DNA of 64,000 nt from Micromonospora cabrerizensis (GCF_022230955.1 NZ_JAKKFI010000047.1:1-64000); one strand, 5' to 3'. Shown: positions 53,237-62,941, counted from the stretch's first letter. Notes: generated by a model from the letters alone, not told the origin. Program-made: numbers and translations.

Positions 53237-55615
53237 ATGAGAACCCGCGACTGGCCGATCCGCTCGAAGCTGACCGCGTTGGTCGTCGCGCCGGTGAGCG
53301 CCCTCCTGGCTTTGTGGATCTTCGCGACCACCCTGACCTTCGGTCCTGCCCTCAATCTGCTCTCCGCCCGCACCCTGCTGTACGACCTGGGCCGCCCCGG
53401 CGAGGCCGTGGTCACCGAGTTGCAGCGGGAACGCCGCCTCTCGGTGGTGCAGCTCGCCGGCAGGACCGACCTGCCGGCCCTGGCCGAGCAGCGTCAGCGC
53501 ACCGATCGCGCGGTCGCCGAGCTGCGTCGCCGGGTCGACGGCGAGGCGTTGCGCGACGCCGCCAACGACCTGCTGGAGGACCGCGTCGACCGGCTGGTCA
53601 CCGCCCTGGCGGCGCTGCCGACCGGCCGGGACTTCATCGACGACCGGATGATGGACCGGCCCGGCGCGATCGGCCTCTACAGCGGCATGGTCACCGCGGC
53701 CTTCCAGGCGTTCTCCGCGATGGCCACCCTGACCGATCCCGACATCAACCGGCAGGCGCTGGCACTCACCGCGCTGGGCCGATCCCGGGAGATGCTCGGG
53801 CAGACCGACGCCATGCTGGCCGGCGTGCTGACCGTCGGCCGCTTCGCCGACGGGGAACATGCCCAGCTCGTGCAGTCCATCGGCAACCAACGGTGGCTCA
53901 CCGAGAACGCCGTGGCCGACCTGCCCCAGGCCGGGCGCGTCGCGTACCAGCGACTGACCGAGAGCCCCGCGTTCACCAGCCTGCGCGCCATGCAGGACGC
54001 GCTGGTCGCGGCCAGCAGGCCCGGCCGGCCACCGGTCGACGCGGCGTCGTGGCAGGCCAGCCACGACGCCGTACAGCAGCAGCTGCGGGACTTCGAGCTG
54101 GCCGAGGCCGACGGTCTCACCGACCGCTCGGTGCCGATGGCGGTCCGCATCCTGGTCCGGCTGGCCGCCGCCGGGGTGCTCGGTCTCGCCGCCGTGGTGA
54201 TCTCGGTGCTGGTGGCGGTGCGGGTCGGCCGCACCCTGGTCCGACGGCTCAGCGGGGTCCGCACCGCCGCCCTGGAGCTGGCCGAGCACCGTCTGCCGGA
54301 CGTGGTGGCCCGACTGCGCCGAGGTGAGCAGGTCGACGTCGCCCGGGAGGCGCCCCCACTGGAATACGGCAACGACGAGATCGGCGAGGTCGGGCGCGCC
54401 TTCACCGAGGTGCAGCGCACCGCCGTCCAGGCCGCGGTGGACGAGGTCACCCTGCGTCGCGGGCTCAACGAGGTCTTCCTCAACATCGCCCGACGCAGCC
54501 AGAGCCTGGTGCACCGTCAGCTGCACCTGCTCGACCGGATGGAGCGGCGCGCGGAGGACCCGGACGAGCTGGCCGAGCTGTTCCAGGTCGACCACCTGGC
54601 GACCCGCCTGCGCCGGCACGCCGAGGACCTGGTCATCCTCGCTGGCTCCGCGCCCGGCCGAGGGTGGCGCAACCCCGTCGCGATGGTCGACCTGGTCCGT
54701 GGCGCGATCTCCGAGGTCGAGGCGTACGACCGGGTGGACATCACCGCCACGCAGTCGGCCGGAGTGCTGGGCCGGGCCGTCGGCGACGTCATCCACCTGC
54801 TGGCCGAGCTGGTCGAGAACGCCACCGCCTTCTCCCCGCCGGACACCCGGGTCACCATCGTCGGGGAACAGGTGGCCAACGGGTACGCCCTGGAGATCAC
54901 CGACCAGGGGCTGGGCATGTCCGAGGCGGCGTTGGAGACCGCCAACACCCGACTGGCCAGCTCGCCCGAGTTCGACCCGGCGCAGAGCGCGCGACTGGGG
55001 CTGTTCGTGGTGGCCCGGCTGGCGGCCCGGCACCACGTACGGGTGCGGTTGCGACCCTCCGGCAAGGGTGGAACGACCGCGGTGGTCCTGATCCCCAGCG
55101 ACCTCGTCACCACCGAGCCTCCGGCCGGCCCCGACCCCGCCACCCTGGGTGCCGCCCCGGCCGACGCGGGTCGACGGCTGGCGCGCCCGGTACGCCGCGG
55201 CAGCGTGCCCCGCGCACGCACCCGCCCGTCCACGTCCCCGCCCGCCGCCGCCACACCGCCCGCCGGCCCGCCGTCACCTGCCTCCACCACCGGGGCGGCG
55301 ACCTCGGGCGCGTCCGCGCCGAACGGGACCGGCGACGCGGGGGCGCAATCGTCCGCCGGTGCGGCCGACGACGGGCTGGACGGCCTGCCCCGCCGGGTGC
55401 GACGCCACACTCCCGTCGCCCAGCCCCGGTCGACCGTCACCGACACCCCCTCGCCCCGATCCCCGGAGGAGGTCCGCCGAGTGATGGCCGCCCTCCAGGC
55501 CGGCACGGCACGCGGACGCGCCACCGTGATCACCTCGCCGGCGCCGAGCGGCCCGGCGGCCACCGCTGACCCCACCGACCCGGCGACGACCGCCGAACTC
55601 CCCAACCGCGACTGA
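53237..55615 (+). CDS. Conservon sensor kinase-like protein with nitrate-sensing (NIT) domain (CvnA)
   Basis: A 792-residue membrane sensor: helix 1 (about 12-34), an extracellular helical NIT-type domain (RLSVVQLAGRTD, then MVTAAFQAFSAMATLTDPD), helix 2 (about 307-330), HAMP region, the segment FLNIARRSQSLVHRQLHLLDRME that replaces a normal His-phosphorylation box, and an HATPase_c domain with LVENATAFSPPDTRV and ITDQGLGM. The last about 170 residues are Pro/Ala/Thr-rich and disordered. It heads a four-gene conservon (CvnA-D) known from Streptomyces as a G-protein-like signalling unit at the membrane. GAGG ribosome site before the ATG. Confidence 0.9.
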   Translation: MRTRDWPIRSKLTALVVAPVSALLALWIFATTLTFGPALNLLSARTLLYDLGRPGEAVVTELQRERRLSVVQLAGRTDLPALAEQRQRTDRAVAELRRRVDGEALRDAANDLLEDRVDRLVTALAALPTGRDFIDDRMMDRPGAIGLYSGMVTAAFQAFSAMATLTDPDINRQALALTALGRSREMLGQTDAMLAGVLTVGRFADGEHAQLVQSIGNQRWLTENAVADLPQAGRVAYQRLTESPAFTSLRAMQDALVAASRPGRPPVDAASWQASHDAVQQQLRDFELAEADGLTDRSVPMAVRILVRLAAAGVLGLAAVVISVLVAVRVGRTLVRRLSGVRTAALELAEHRLPDVVARLRRGEQVDVAREAPPLEYGNDEIGEVGRAFTEVQRTAVQAAVDEVTLRRGLNEVFLNIARRSQSLVHRQLHLLDRMERRAEDPDELAELFQVDHLATRLRRHAEDLVILAGSAPGRGWRNPVAMVDLVRGAISEVEAYDRVDITATQSAGVLGRAVGDVIHLLAELVENATAFSPPDTRVTIVGEQVANGYALEITDQGLGMSEAALETANTRLASSPEFDPAQSARLGLFVVARLAARHHVRVRLRPSGKGGTTAVVLIPSDLVTTEPPAGPDPATLGAAPADAGRRLARPVRRGSVPRARTRPSTSPPAAATPPAGPPSPASTTGAATSGASAPNGTGDAGAQSSAGAADDGLDGLPRRVRRHTPVAQPRSTVTDTPSPRSPEEVRRVMAALQAGTARGRATVITSPAPSGPAATADPTDPATTAELPNRD

Positions 55616-55627
55616 GAGGGACGCCTA

Positions 55628-56050
55628 GTGCGGCATTCGACGAAGCAGAGCGCCGGCCTCGACTGGTTGCTCGACGAGCTGGTGCAACGGGTCCCGGCCG
55701 CCCGGGAGGCGGTCGTGCTCTCCGCCGACGGTCTGCTGCTCGGCTGCTCGGCCGAGTTGGAGCGCTCCGACGCGGAGCACCTCTGTGCCCTCGCTGCCGG
55801 CTTCTCCAGCCTGGCCCGAGGCGCCAGCCGTCACGTGGACGGCGGCCCGGTCCGCCAGACCGTCGTGGAGATGGAATCGGCGTACCTCTTCGTCACCGCA
55901 GCCGGGCAGGGTGCCTGCCTGGCGGTGGTGAGCGACGCGGACGCGGACATCGGGCTGGTCGCGTACGAGATGGCGATGCTGGTCATCCGGGTGGGGGAGA
56001 GCCTCGCCGCGCCGGCCCGATCGTCGGTGGGAACCGGTGATGCGGACTGA
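55628..56050 (+). CDS. Roadblock/LC7-domain protein (CvnB)
   Basis: A 140-residue protein made of one roadblock/LC7 domain (GLDWLLDELVQRVPAAREAVVLSADGLLLG through GLVAYEMAMLVIRVG). In conservons this is the likely GTPase-activating or regulatory partner of the small GTPase CvnD. GTG start 13 bp after the kinase stop with GAGAGGGA upstream; its stop overlaps the next gene. Confidence 0.92.
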   Translation: MRHSTKQSAGLDWLLDELVQRVPAAREAVVLSADGLLLGCSAELERSDAEHLCALAAGFSSLARGASRHVDGGPVRQTVVEMESAYLFVTAAGQGACLAVVSDADADIGLVAYEMAMLVIRVGESLAAPARSSVGTGDAD

Positions 56051-56429
56051 GCCGCCCGGGCCGCAGCACGAGTGGCTGGACAGCGACGCCGGCCCGGTAG
56101 TGCGGCCGTACACACTCACCAGAGGGCGGGTACGCTCCGCCGTCGACGGTTTCAACCTGGTCGCGTTCGTGCTGGCCGGATCGGACGTCGACGCGGCGAG
56201 CCACCCGCACCTGCTGCCGGAGCACCGACGGCTGGTCACGTTGTCCCGCCGGCCGGTGTCGGTGGCCGAGTTGGCATCCGAGCTGGACCTCGCGGTCGGT
56301 GTGGTGCGGGTCCTGCTCGGTGATCTCCTGGCTGAAGGCCTGGTCGCGGTGCACGAGCCGCCGGCAGCCGGCATCCTTCCCGACGACGACATCCTCAAGG
56401 CGGTGGTCAGTGGACTCCGTGCGCTATGA
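56037..56429 (+). CDS. DUF742-family protein (CvnC)
   Basis: A 130-residue DUF742 protein, with VVRPYTLTRGRVRS near the N-terminus and a winged-helix-like part (VSVAELASELDLAVGVVRVLLGDLLAEGLV). The GTG at 56037 or ATG at 56040 lies inside cvnB. It is the standard third component of conservons; its precise role is not settled. Confidence 0.92.
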   Translation: MMRTEPPGPQHEWLDSDAGPVVRPYTLTRGRVRSAVDGFNLVAFVLAGSDVDAASHPHLLPEHRRLVTLSRRPVSVAELASELDLAVGVVRVLLGDLLAEGLVAVHEPPAAGILPDDDILKAVVSGLRAL

Positions 56430-57012
56430 CCATGTGGGCACCAGCACCACGATCCCGCTGGCACTGAAGATCCTCATCGCGGGAGGCTTCGGGGCTGGCA
56501 AGACGACGTTGGTGAGCGCCCTGAGCGAGGTCCGCCCGTTGCAGACCGAGGAGGTGCTGACCGGTGCCGGGATCGGCACCGACGACATCTCCGGGGTGGA
56601 GGGCAAGTCGACCACCACGGTGGCGATGGACTTCGGCCGGATCACCATCAACGAGGACCTCCAGGTCTACCTGTTCGGCACCCCCGGTCAGGACCGGTTC
56701 TGGTTCCTCTGGGACGAGCTGGCCTTCGGTGCGCTCGGTGCGGTGGTGCTCGCCGACACCCGTCGACTGGCGGACTGCTTCCCCTCCATCGACTACTTCG
56801 AGCAGCGGGGCATCCCGTTCGTGGTGGGGGTGAACTGCTTCGACGACTCGCGCCGGTTCAACCTGGAGACCGTACGCCGGGCGCTAGACCTGGACCCGGA
56901 CGTGCCGATGGTGCTCTGCGACGCCCGGGACCGGCAGTCCGGGAAGATGGTGTTGATCTCTCTGGTCGAGCATGTGGCCCGGCAGCGCGGGGAGCCGGTG
57001 CCGGCGGCCTGA
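56410..57012 (+). CDS. Conservon small GTPase (CvnD)
   Basis: A 200-residue Ras-like GTPase of the conservon type. P-loop GGFGAGKTT, switch I region with KSTTTVAMDFGRI, and switch II GTPGQDRFWFLWDEL are clear; the base-recognition element is VNCFDD rather than NKxD, which is usual for CvnD. The GTG at 56410 overlaps cvnC and matches the family start (V/M)DSV. Confidence 0.92.
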   Translation: MDSVRYDHVGTSTTIPLALKILIAGGFGAGKTTLVSALSEVRPLQTEEVLTGAGIGTDDISGVEGKSTTTVAMDFGRITINEDLQVYLFGTPGQDRFWFLWDELAFGALGAVVLADTRRLADCFPSIDYFEQRGIPFVVGVNCFDDSRRFNLETVRRALDLDPDVPMVLCDARDRQSGKMVLISLVEHVARQRGEPVPAA

Positions 57013-57099
57013 GATCCGGGCCGGAAAGCCGGTTAAGGGCCGGGCAACGCGGGCAGCCTCTGGTTGGATCAGCGGGGGACGCCAGCGGAGGAGTCGGAC

Positions 57100-58137
57100 G
57101 TGAGTGGTCAGGGTGAGGTTGTCCACATCGGGGGTTACACCGCGCAGAGCGGTGGGCGGGGCAGCGGCATCGTCGCGGCACACCGCGACCCGACGACGGG
57201 GGCACTGACCCCGCTCGGCACGGTGGCGGTGACCGCGTCCCCCTCCTTCCTGGCGCGGCACCCCACCCACCCGGTGCTCTACGCGGTCAACGAGCTGACC
57301 GACGGGGAGGTCAGCGCCTGGCGGGTCGGGTCTGAGGGCAGGCTGGACCCGCTCGGCAGCCGGTCGACCGGCGGTGCGGAGCCCTGTCACCTGGCGGTGC
57401 TGCCCGACGGCGGTCACCTGGTGGCGGCCAACTACGGCAGCGGCAGCGTCGCGGTCTTCCCGCTCGACGCGCAGGGCGTGCCCGGAGAGCGCACCGACCT
57501 GGTCGTGCACGAGGGGCACGGCCCCGACCCGGAGCGCCAGGACGGCGCGCACGCCCACATGGTCTCGCCGGGTGCCGGCCGGGCACCGCTCCTCGCGGTG
57601 GACCTCGGCACCGACTCGGTCTACCGGTACGACCTGGACGACGCGACCGGGCGGCTTGTGCCCCGTGTGCCGCGCATCCGTACGGCGCCCGGCACCGGGC
57701 CCCGGCACCTGGCCCGGCATCCGGACGGACGACGCTGCTACCTCGTCGGTGAGTTGGACGCCTCGGTCACCGCGTACGAGCTGACCGACGACGGCGCGTT
57801 GCACCAGCGCGGTCGGGTCGAGGCCAGCGAGCGGTCCGGTCATGTCCAGCCGTCGGAGGTCGCGGTGGCCCCGGACGGCCGCTTCCTCTACGTCGCCAAC
57901 CGGGGGGTGGGGACCCTGGCGGTCTTCACCCTGGCCGGGGAGCTGCCGGAGCTGGTGGCCGAAGTGGACACCGGCGGCGAGTGGCCCCGGCACTTCGCGC
58001 TGATCGGTGAGCACCTCTACGTCGCTGACGAGCGGGCCGACATGGTGCGGGTTTTCCGGCGAGACATCGACACCGGTGTCCCGGAGGCGGTGGGGGAGCC
58101 GGTGCTGGTGCCGAGCCCGACGTGCGTGCTCCCCTGA
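57100..58137 (+). CDS. Lactonase-family seven-bladed beta-propeller (6-phosphogluconolactonase-like)
   Basis: A 345-residue propeller of the Pgl (YbhE) lactonase family, with repeated PSFLARHPTHPVLYAVNE, CHLAVLPDGGHLVAANYGSG and GPRHLARHPDGRR blade motifs. Bacterial members hydrolyse 6-phosphogluconolactone in the pentose phosphate pathway, though some act on other lactones. GGAGGAG lies 6 bp before the GTG at 57100, which I prefer to the ATG-like start at 57064. Confidence 0.87.
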   Translation: MSGQGEVVHIGGYTAQSGGRGSGIVAAHRDPTTGALTPLGTVAVTASPSFLARHPTHPVLYAVNELTDGEVSAWRVGSEGRLDPLGSRSTGGAEPCHLAVLPDGGHLVAANYGSGSVAVFPLDAQGVPGERTDLVVHEGHGPDPERQDGAHAHMVSPGAGRAPLLAVDLGTDSVYRYDLDDATGRLVPRVPRIRTAPGTGPRHLARHPDGRRCYLVGELDASVTAYELTDDGALHQRGRVEASERSGHVQPSEVAVAPDGRFLYVANRGVGTLAVFTLAGELPELVAEVDTGGEWPRHFALIGEHLYVADERADMVRVFRRDIDTGVPEAVGEPVLVPSPTCVLP

Positions 58138-58295
58138 TCCGGCGGCGTCGAAACGCGAAGGTGGTGCTGATTCGGCAACGCCACGAGGCCGCTGCGTCAC
58201 TCTGTGTCGCTAAATAGTGGTCAACTGTTTCTCCTGCGTAACTTTAGTCCGAACGGATGTGGCAGAGAGGGCACCTTGTACGCAAGATGGTCACC

Positions 58296-60050
58296 GTGTC
58301 AGCAGGCCGCCATCGCATGAGTTCGAAACTCCATCTAGCAGCCGCCGCCGCGACGGCGACGGTGCTCGTCGTCACGACCGGCGTGTGGTTCGGCTACCGG
58401 GAGTTGATCCAGCCCAACTGCTCGGGCGAGATCCGCCTCGCCGTGGCGGTCGCCTCCGAGCTGGCCCCCGCGGTGGACGCTGCCGCGTCCCAGTGGGTCA
58501 AGGACGGTGCTGCGGTGGGCCCCACCTGCATCCGGGTGGACGTCTCCGCGTCCGACCCGGTCGACGTGGCCGCGGTGGTGGCGGCGAAGCACGGTGCGGT
58601 CCTGGCCGGCGTGGGGCAGGCCAGCGGCACCGCCGTCAGCCCCGACGTCTGGGTGCCCGACTCCTCGACCTGGTTGCTGCGGTTGAAGAAGGACGCGACG
58701 GCGTTCGCTCCGACCAACGGCGCGTCCATCGCGCGCAGCCCCATCGTCGTGGCGATGCCCGAGCCGATCGCGACCCGGCTGGGCTGGCCGGACAAGAAGT
58801 TCAACTGGACCGACCTGCTCAAGCAGGTCAACAACACCAGCGCGCCGCTGCGGACCGGGATCGTCGAGCCGACCCGCGACGCGGCAGGCCTGTCCGGCCT
58901 GCTCTCGCTCACGGCGGCCGCCAACGGCGCTGGCGGGGACGCCCAGCGCAACACCGTCGGCGCGCTTCGCGCACTGGCCACCGGGCGCTCCTCGCTCCGC
59001 AACGACCTGCTGGCCCGCTTCCCCACCGCCAACGACGCGACCTCCATCGCCAGCGGCCTCGGCGCGGCGGCCCTGTCCGAAGAAGACGTGATCGCCTACA
59101 ACAGCAAGAAGCCGCCGGTGCCGCTCGCCGCGCTCTACATGGAGCCGGCGCCGATGCCGCTGGACTACCCGTTCGCGGTGCTGCCCGGCATCGAGCCGAG
59201 CAAGGCGTCGGCGGCCCGGGTGCTGTTCGAGCTGCTCACCAGCCCCACCTTCCGCAACCGGCTCGCCGCACAGTCGCTGCGCGCGCCGGACGGCAACTGG
59301 GGTGAGGGTTTCAAGGCGCCGCAGGGCGCCCCCAGCCCGTCGGGCGGCGCGCCGACCGCACCGGCCAACGGTGGCACCGCCGCGGGTGGCCTGGACCCGG
59401 CGGCGATCCAGCGGGTCGTCTCCAGCTGGTCGATCGCCACCCAGTCCGGTCGGATGCTGGCCGTCATCGACGTCTCCGGCTCGATGAAGGAGCCGGTGCC
59501 CTCCGCCAACAACCGGAGTCGGGAGGAGGTCACCGTGGAGGCGGCACGCCGCGGCCTCGGCCTCTTCGACGACTCCTGGTCGATCGGCCTGTGGACCTTC
59601 TCCACCAAGCTGGTCGGCAACCGTGACTATCGACAGCTGATCCCGATCGGGCCGCTCTCCGGCCAGCGGGCCCAGCTGGAGGCGGCGCTCGCCACCGTCA
59701 AGCCCTCCAGTGGCGACACCGGCCTCTACGACACGATGCTGGCCGCGTACCAGGCCGTGCAGGAGGACTGGCAGCCCGGCCGGGTGAACTCGATCGTGCT
59801 GTTCACCGACGGCAAGAACGAGGACGACGGCCTCAGCCAGCAGCAGCTGCTCGCCAAGCTCAAGGAACTCGCCGACCCGGAGCGGCCGGTCCAGGTCATC
59901 ATGATCGGCATCGGCGAGGGCGTCAGCAAGGCCGAGCTGGAGTCGATCACGAAGGTGACCGGCGGCGACGTCTTCGTCACCAAGGACCCGAGCGAGATCG
60001 GCACCATCTTCCTCAGCGCCATCGCCCGGCGCCCGCCGGCACCGCGCTGA
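58296..60050 (+). CDS. Membrane-anchored substrate-binding and VWA-domain protein
   Basis: A 584-residue protein. After one N-terminal membrane helix (AAAAATATVLVVTTGVWFGY) an extracellular domain resembling ABC substrate-binding proteins (about 40-330, beginning CSGEIRLAVAVASELAPAVD) is followed by a Gly/Pro/Ala linker and a von Willebrand A domain (about 380-580) with the MIDAS motif DVSGSMKEP and FTDGKNEDD. This pairing is common in actinomycetes but functionally undefined; VWA domains bind metal and protein partners. In-frame starts exist at 58257, 58287, 58296 and 58317; none has a strong ribosome site, so the N-terminus is uncertain. Confidence 0.83.
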   Translation: MSAGRHRMSSKLHLAAAAATATVLVVTTGVWFGYRELIQPNCSGEIRLAVAVASELAPAVDAAASQWVKDGAAVGPTCIRVDVSASDPVDVAAVVAAKHGAVLAGVGQASGTAVSPDVWVPDSSTWLLRLKKDATAFAPTNGASIARSPIVVAMPEPIATRLGWPDKKFNWTDLLKQVNNTSAPLRTGIVEPTRDAAGLSGLLSLTAAANGAGGDAQRNTVGALRALATGRSSLRNDLLARFPTANDATSIASGLGAAALSEEDVIAYNSKKPPVPLAALYMEPAPMPLDYPFAVLPGIEPSKASAARVLFELLTSPTFRNRLAAQSLRAPDGNWGEGFKAPQGAPSPSGGAPTAPANGGTAAGGLDPAAIQRVVSSWSIATQSGRMLAVIDVSGSMKEPVPSANNRSREEVTVEAARRGLGLFDDSWSIGLWTFSTKLVGNRDYRQLIPIGPLSGQRAQLEAALATVKPSSGDTGLYDTMLAAYQAVQEDWQPGRVNSIVLFTDGKNEDDGLSQQQLLAKLKELADPERPVQVIMIGIGEGVSKAELESITKVTGGDVFVTKDPSEIGTIFLSAIARRPPAPR

Positions 60051-60069
60051 TCCGACGCTCAGACACCAG

Positions 60070-60111
60070 AGGGCCTGCCGTACCGTCCATCCGGTGTGGC
60101 AGGCCCTTTTT
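60070..60111 (+). terminator. Intrinsic terminator
   Basis: Stem AGGGCCTGCC / GGCAGGCCCT followed by a run of five T (60107-60111), a canonical rho-independent terminator 20 bp after the VWA gene stop. Confidence 0.9.
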
Positions 60112-60262
60112 GGCCACCGTATTGAAGAAAAGTGACGGCAATACGTCCGAAGCAATCGGTCGTCATAGTTGTCAAGGCAGGATGTCGACTGTTCCGGCAT
60201 AGTCGGTCCGCCTCCGGACCGACCCGTCGGCCGGGGCCATCCTGAACAGAGTGGGAGGGCCG

Positions 60263-61744
60263 GTGACCGCGGCGACACTGTTGACCCCCGCCACGTCGGC
60301 GGGGCCGAACGGGCGTCCTGCCGGGCTGGTGGCACGCGCCGACGAACGGTCCTACGTCCGGGTTCTGGTGGTGCTGGACACCACCGTCCTCATCATCGCG
60401 CTGCTCGTCGGCTACGTCACCCGCTTCGGCGACGACGAGCCGACCGGCTCCGACGTCCCGTACGTGCTGGTCGCCCCCGGGTTGGTGCTGGCCTGGCTGA
60501 TCTCGCTCAAGTTTCTCGGCTGCTACGACGACCGGGTGATCGGTTACGGGGCCGACGAGTACCGGCGGGTCAGCTCCGCAAGCCTGCGACTGGCCGGTGC
60601 GATCGCCATCGTCGGCTACATCGCCGACTTCGGCGTCTCCCGGGGTTTTCTCGGAATCTCCTTCGCGGTGGGCACCGTCGGGCTGGAGCTGGCGCGGTTC
60701 GCCGCCCGTAAACGCCTGCACCGGGCCCGCTCGCTGGGCGCGGGGTGGTCCCGAAAGGTGCTGGTGGTCGGCGACACCGCCCACGTGTTGGAGCTGGTGC
60801 ACACGCTGCGCCGCGAGCCGTACGCCGGTTACCAGGTGGTCGGCGCGTGCATTCCGGACGCGCTGCTCGCACCGGTGGCGCAGCGGCTGGGCGACGTGCC
60901 GGTGGTGGGGTCCTTCCGTGGCATCCCGGAGGCGGCCACCGCGATCGGCGCGGACACCGTCGCGGTGACCGCGTCCGGCGAGCTGACCGCGACCCGACTG
61001 CGCCGCCTGGGGTGGCAGCTGGAGGGAACCGGCGTCGACCTGGTCGTGGCACCCGCGCTGACCGACGTCGCCGGCCCCCGGATCCACACCCGCCCGGTCG
61101 CCGGCCTGCCGCTGATCCACGTCGAGGCCCCCGAGTTCCGCGGGGCCCGCAAGCTGGTGAAGGGTCTCGTCGACCGGTCCGTCTCGTCGCTGGCGCTGGC
61201 GCTGCTGCTGCCGCTGATCGCGTTCATCGCCCTGGCCATCAAAGTGGACAGCCGGGGTCCGGTGCTGTTCCGCCAGGTCCGCGTCGGCCGGGGCGGGCAG
61301 GAGTTCGGCGTGTTCAAGTTCCGCACCATGGTGGTCAACGCCGACGCCATGCTGGCCGAGCTGACCGCCCGCAACGAGACCGACGGCCTGATGTTCAAGA
61401 TGCGCCACGATCCCCGGGTCACCCGGGTGGGCCGGTTGCTGCGCAAGTGGTCACTGGACGAGCTGCCGCAGCTCGTCAACGTGCTGTTGGGCCAGATGAG
61501 CATGGTCGGGCCCCGCCCGCCGCTGCCCTCGGAGGTGGCCCGCTACGACGGCGACGTGGCCCGGCGGCTGCTGGTCAAACCCGGCATGACCGGCCTCTGG
61601 CAGGTCAGCGGTCGCTCGGATCTGAGCTGGGAGGACGGCATCCGGCTCGATCTCTACTACGTGGAGAACTGGTCCCTCGCCGCCGACCTCACCATCCTCT
61701 GGAAGACCTTCGGAGCGGTGCTGAACGGCCGCGGGGCGTACTGA
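60263..61744 (+). CDS. Polyprenyl-phosphate sugar phosphotransferase (exopolysaccharide initiation)
   Basis: A 493-residue transferase that moves a sugar-1-phosphate from a nucleotide sugar to undecaprenyl phosphate, starting a surface polysaccharide repeat. Four N-terminal membrane helices, a CoA-binding-like central domain (about 165-285) and the catalytic bacterial sugar transferase domain (about 295-493) are visible, with FGVFKFRTMVVNAD, LRKWSLDELPQLVNVL, MSMVGPRPPLPSE and KPGMTGLWQVSGRS. The build is that of WbaP/WcaJ (CpsE) proteins. GTG at 60263 with GGGAGG ahead. No other polysaccharide genes are next to it. Confidence 0.92.
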   Translation: MTAATLLTPATSAGPNGRPAGLVARADERSYVRVLVVLDTTVLIIALLVGYVTRFGDDEPTGSDVPYVLVAPGLVLAWLISLKFLGCYDDRVIGYGADEYRRVSSASLRLAGAIAIVGYIADFGVSRGFLGISFAVGTVGLELARFAARKRLHRARSLGAGWSRKVLVVGDTAHVLELVHTLRREPYAGYQVVGACIPDALLAPVAQRLGDVPVVGSFRGIPEAATAIGADTVAVTASGELTATRLRRLGWQLEGTGVDLVVAPALTDVAGPRIHTRPVAGLPLIHVEAPEFRGARKLVKGLVDRSVSSLALALLLPLIAFIALAIKVDSRGPVLFRQVRVGRGGQEFGVFKFRTMVVNADAMLAELTARNETDGLMFKMRHDPRVTRVGRLLRKWSLDELPQLVNVLLGQMSMVGPRPPLPSEVARYDGDVARRLLVKPGMTGLWQVSGRSDLSWEDGIRLDLYYVENWSLAADLTILWKTFGAVLNGRGAY

Positions 61745-61753
61745 CCCGACCGG

Positions 61754-62884
61754 TCACGGTTGCGGGCCGTTCCAGTCCAGGCAGACGACCACCGCGTCGT
61801 CGACCAGGTCGCCGGCCACGAACGCGCGCAGGTCACCGATCAGCGAGCGGACGGCGTCCAGTGGCGCCATCGGCCCGGTCCGGCGCAGGAAGCGGTCCAG
61901 TGCCGTCTCGCCGTAGCGCATGTGCTGCCCGGTGGCCTCCACCACCCCGTCGCTGACGACGAAGAGCCGATCGCCGCGCTCCAGCGGGAGCTTCTGCTCG
62001 TGGTAGTCGGTCGCCTCGAACATGCCGAGCGGGAACTGCGCCTCCAGGGGCTGCTCGGTGACCTCACCGCCGCGCAGCAGGACCAGTCGGGGCGAGCCCG
62101 CGTCGACCACGGTCATCGTCCCGGTGTGGAGGTCCAGCTCCATCAGCAACGCGGAGAGGTGCTGCTCGCCCCGGTACAGGTCGTAGATGGCCTGGTCGGC
62201 GAGGGCGGCCTGGTCGGCCAGGCTCAGCCCGGCCCGGCGCGCGTTGCGCAGCGCGTGGGTGGCCAACGAGGTCAGCAGGGAGGCGGCGACGCCCTCACCG
62301 GTGCCGTTGACGGTGGACAGCCAGAGCCGCTCCCCGTCGTCGGACCAGTCGAAGCTGTCACCGCGCACCGTGTACGCCGGCTCCAACTGCCCGGCGAGGC
62401 TGAACGAGGGTCGGATCCGGCTACGGCCGGGGAGCAGGTCCCACTGCATCTCGGCGGCCAGGGTGAGGCGCTGTGCGCGTCGCGCCGCCCGGTAGACGTC
62501 GGTGCCGGCGGACACCGCCGCCACCTCGTGGGCGAGCGCCGTGGCGATCTCGGCGAGCGCGGTGACGACGTCCGGGTCGTCCGGGACGGGCGACAGGCAC
62601 AACACTCCCCGCCGCTCGCCACGCATCGTGACCGGGAACCACCCGGTGCCGTCGGTGACGATCGGTGACTGGTGGTCGAAGGCCCGCCAGGCGGGGTGCC
62701 CGGGGCTGGTGACCGGCTCTCCTTCGCCGAGCGGCAGAAGCTCCGAGAGCCGGTAGTCGACCTGGTACAGCTCGACGTCGGTGATCCCGTACGACCGGTC
62801 GAGCACGTCCCCGACACCGCCCACGAGCCGGTCGGCCGGTGTCTGGTTCAGGGCGCGCCGTGCCTGATTGACCGGTTCGCTCAT
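61754..62884 (-). CDS. SpoIIE-type protein phosphatase with atypical metal site
   Basis: A 376-residue protein: an N-terminal GAF-like sensory region (about 20-140), then a PP2C/SpoIIE domain (about 150-375). The usual metal-binding Asp in the GD(V/I)xGHG motif is missing; the segment reads WLSTVNGTGEGVAAS. Other expected elements remain: RGDSFDW, VVSDGVVEA and LVDDAVVVCLDW. So it may bind one metal less or act poorly. Such proteins dephosphorylate anti-sigma antagonists in sigma-B-type cascades. ATG at 62884 after AAGGGAG; divergent from the MarR gene by 57 bp. Confidence 0.85.
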   Translation of the reverse strand: MSEPVNQARRALNQTPADRLVGGVGDVLDRSYGITDVELYQVDYRLSELLPLGEGEPVTSPGHPAWRAFDHQSPIVTDGTGWFPVTMRGERRGVLCLSPVPDDPDVVTALAEIATALAHEVAAVSAGTDVYRAARRAQRLTLAAEMQWDLLPGRSRIRPSFSLAGQLEPAYTVRGDSFDWSDDGERLWLSTVNGTGEGVAASLLTSLATHALRNARRAGLSLADQAALADQAIYDLYRGEQHLSALLMELDLHTGTMTVVDAGSPRLVLLRGGEVTEQPLEAQFPLGMFEATDYHEQKLPLERGDRLFVVSDGVVEATGQHMRYGETALDRFLRRTGPMAPLDAVRSLIGDLRAFVAGDLVDDAVVVCLDWNGPQP

Positions 62885-62941
62885 CGTCGCTCCCTTGCTC
62901 AAGCTCGACTACCAGCGGGTTCGGAGTACTCTCGGGCCACC

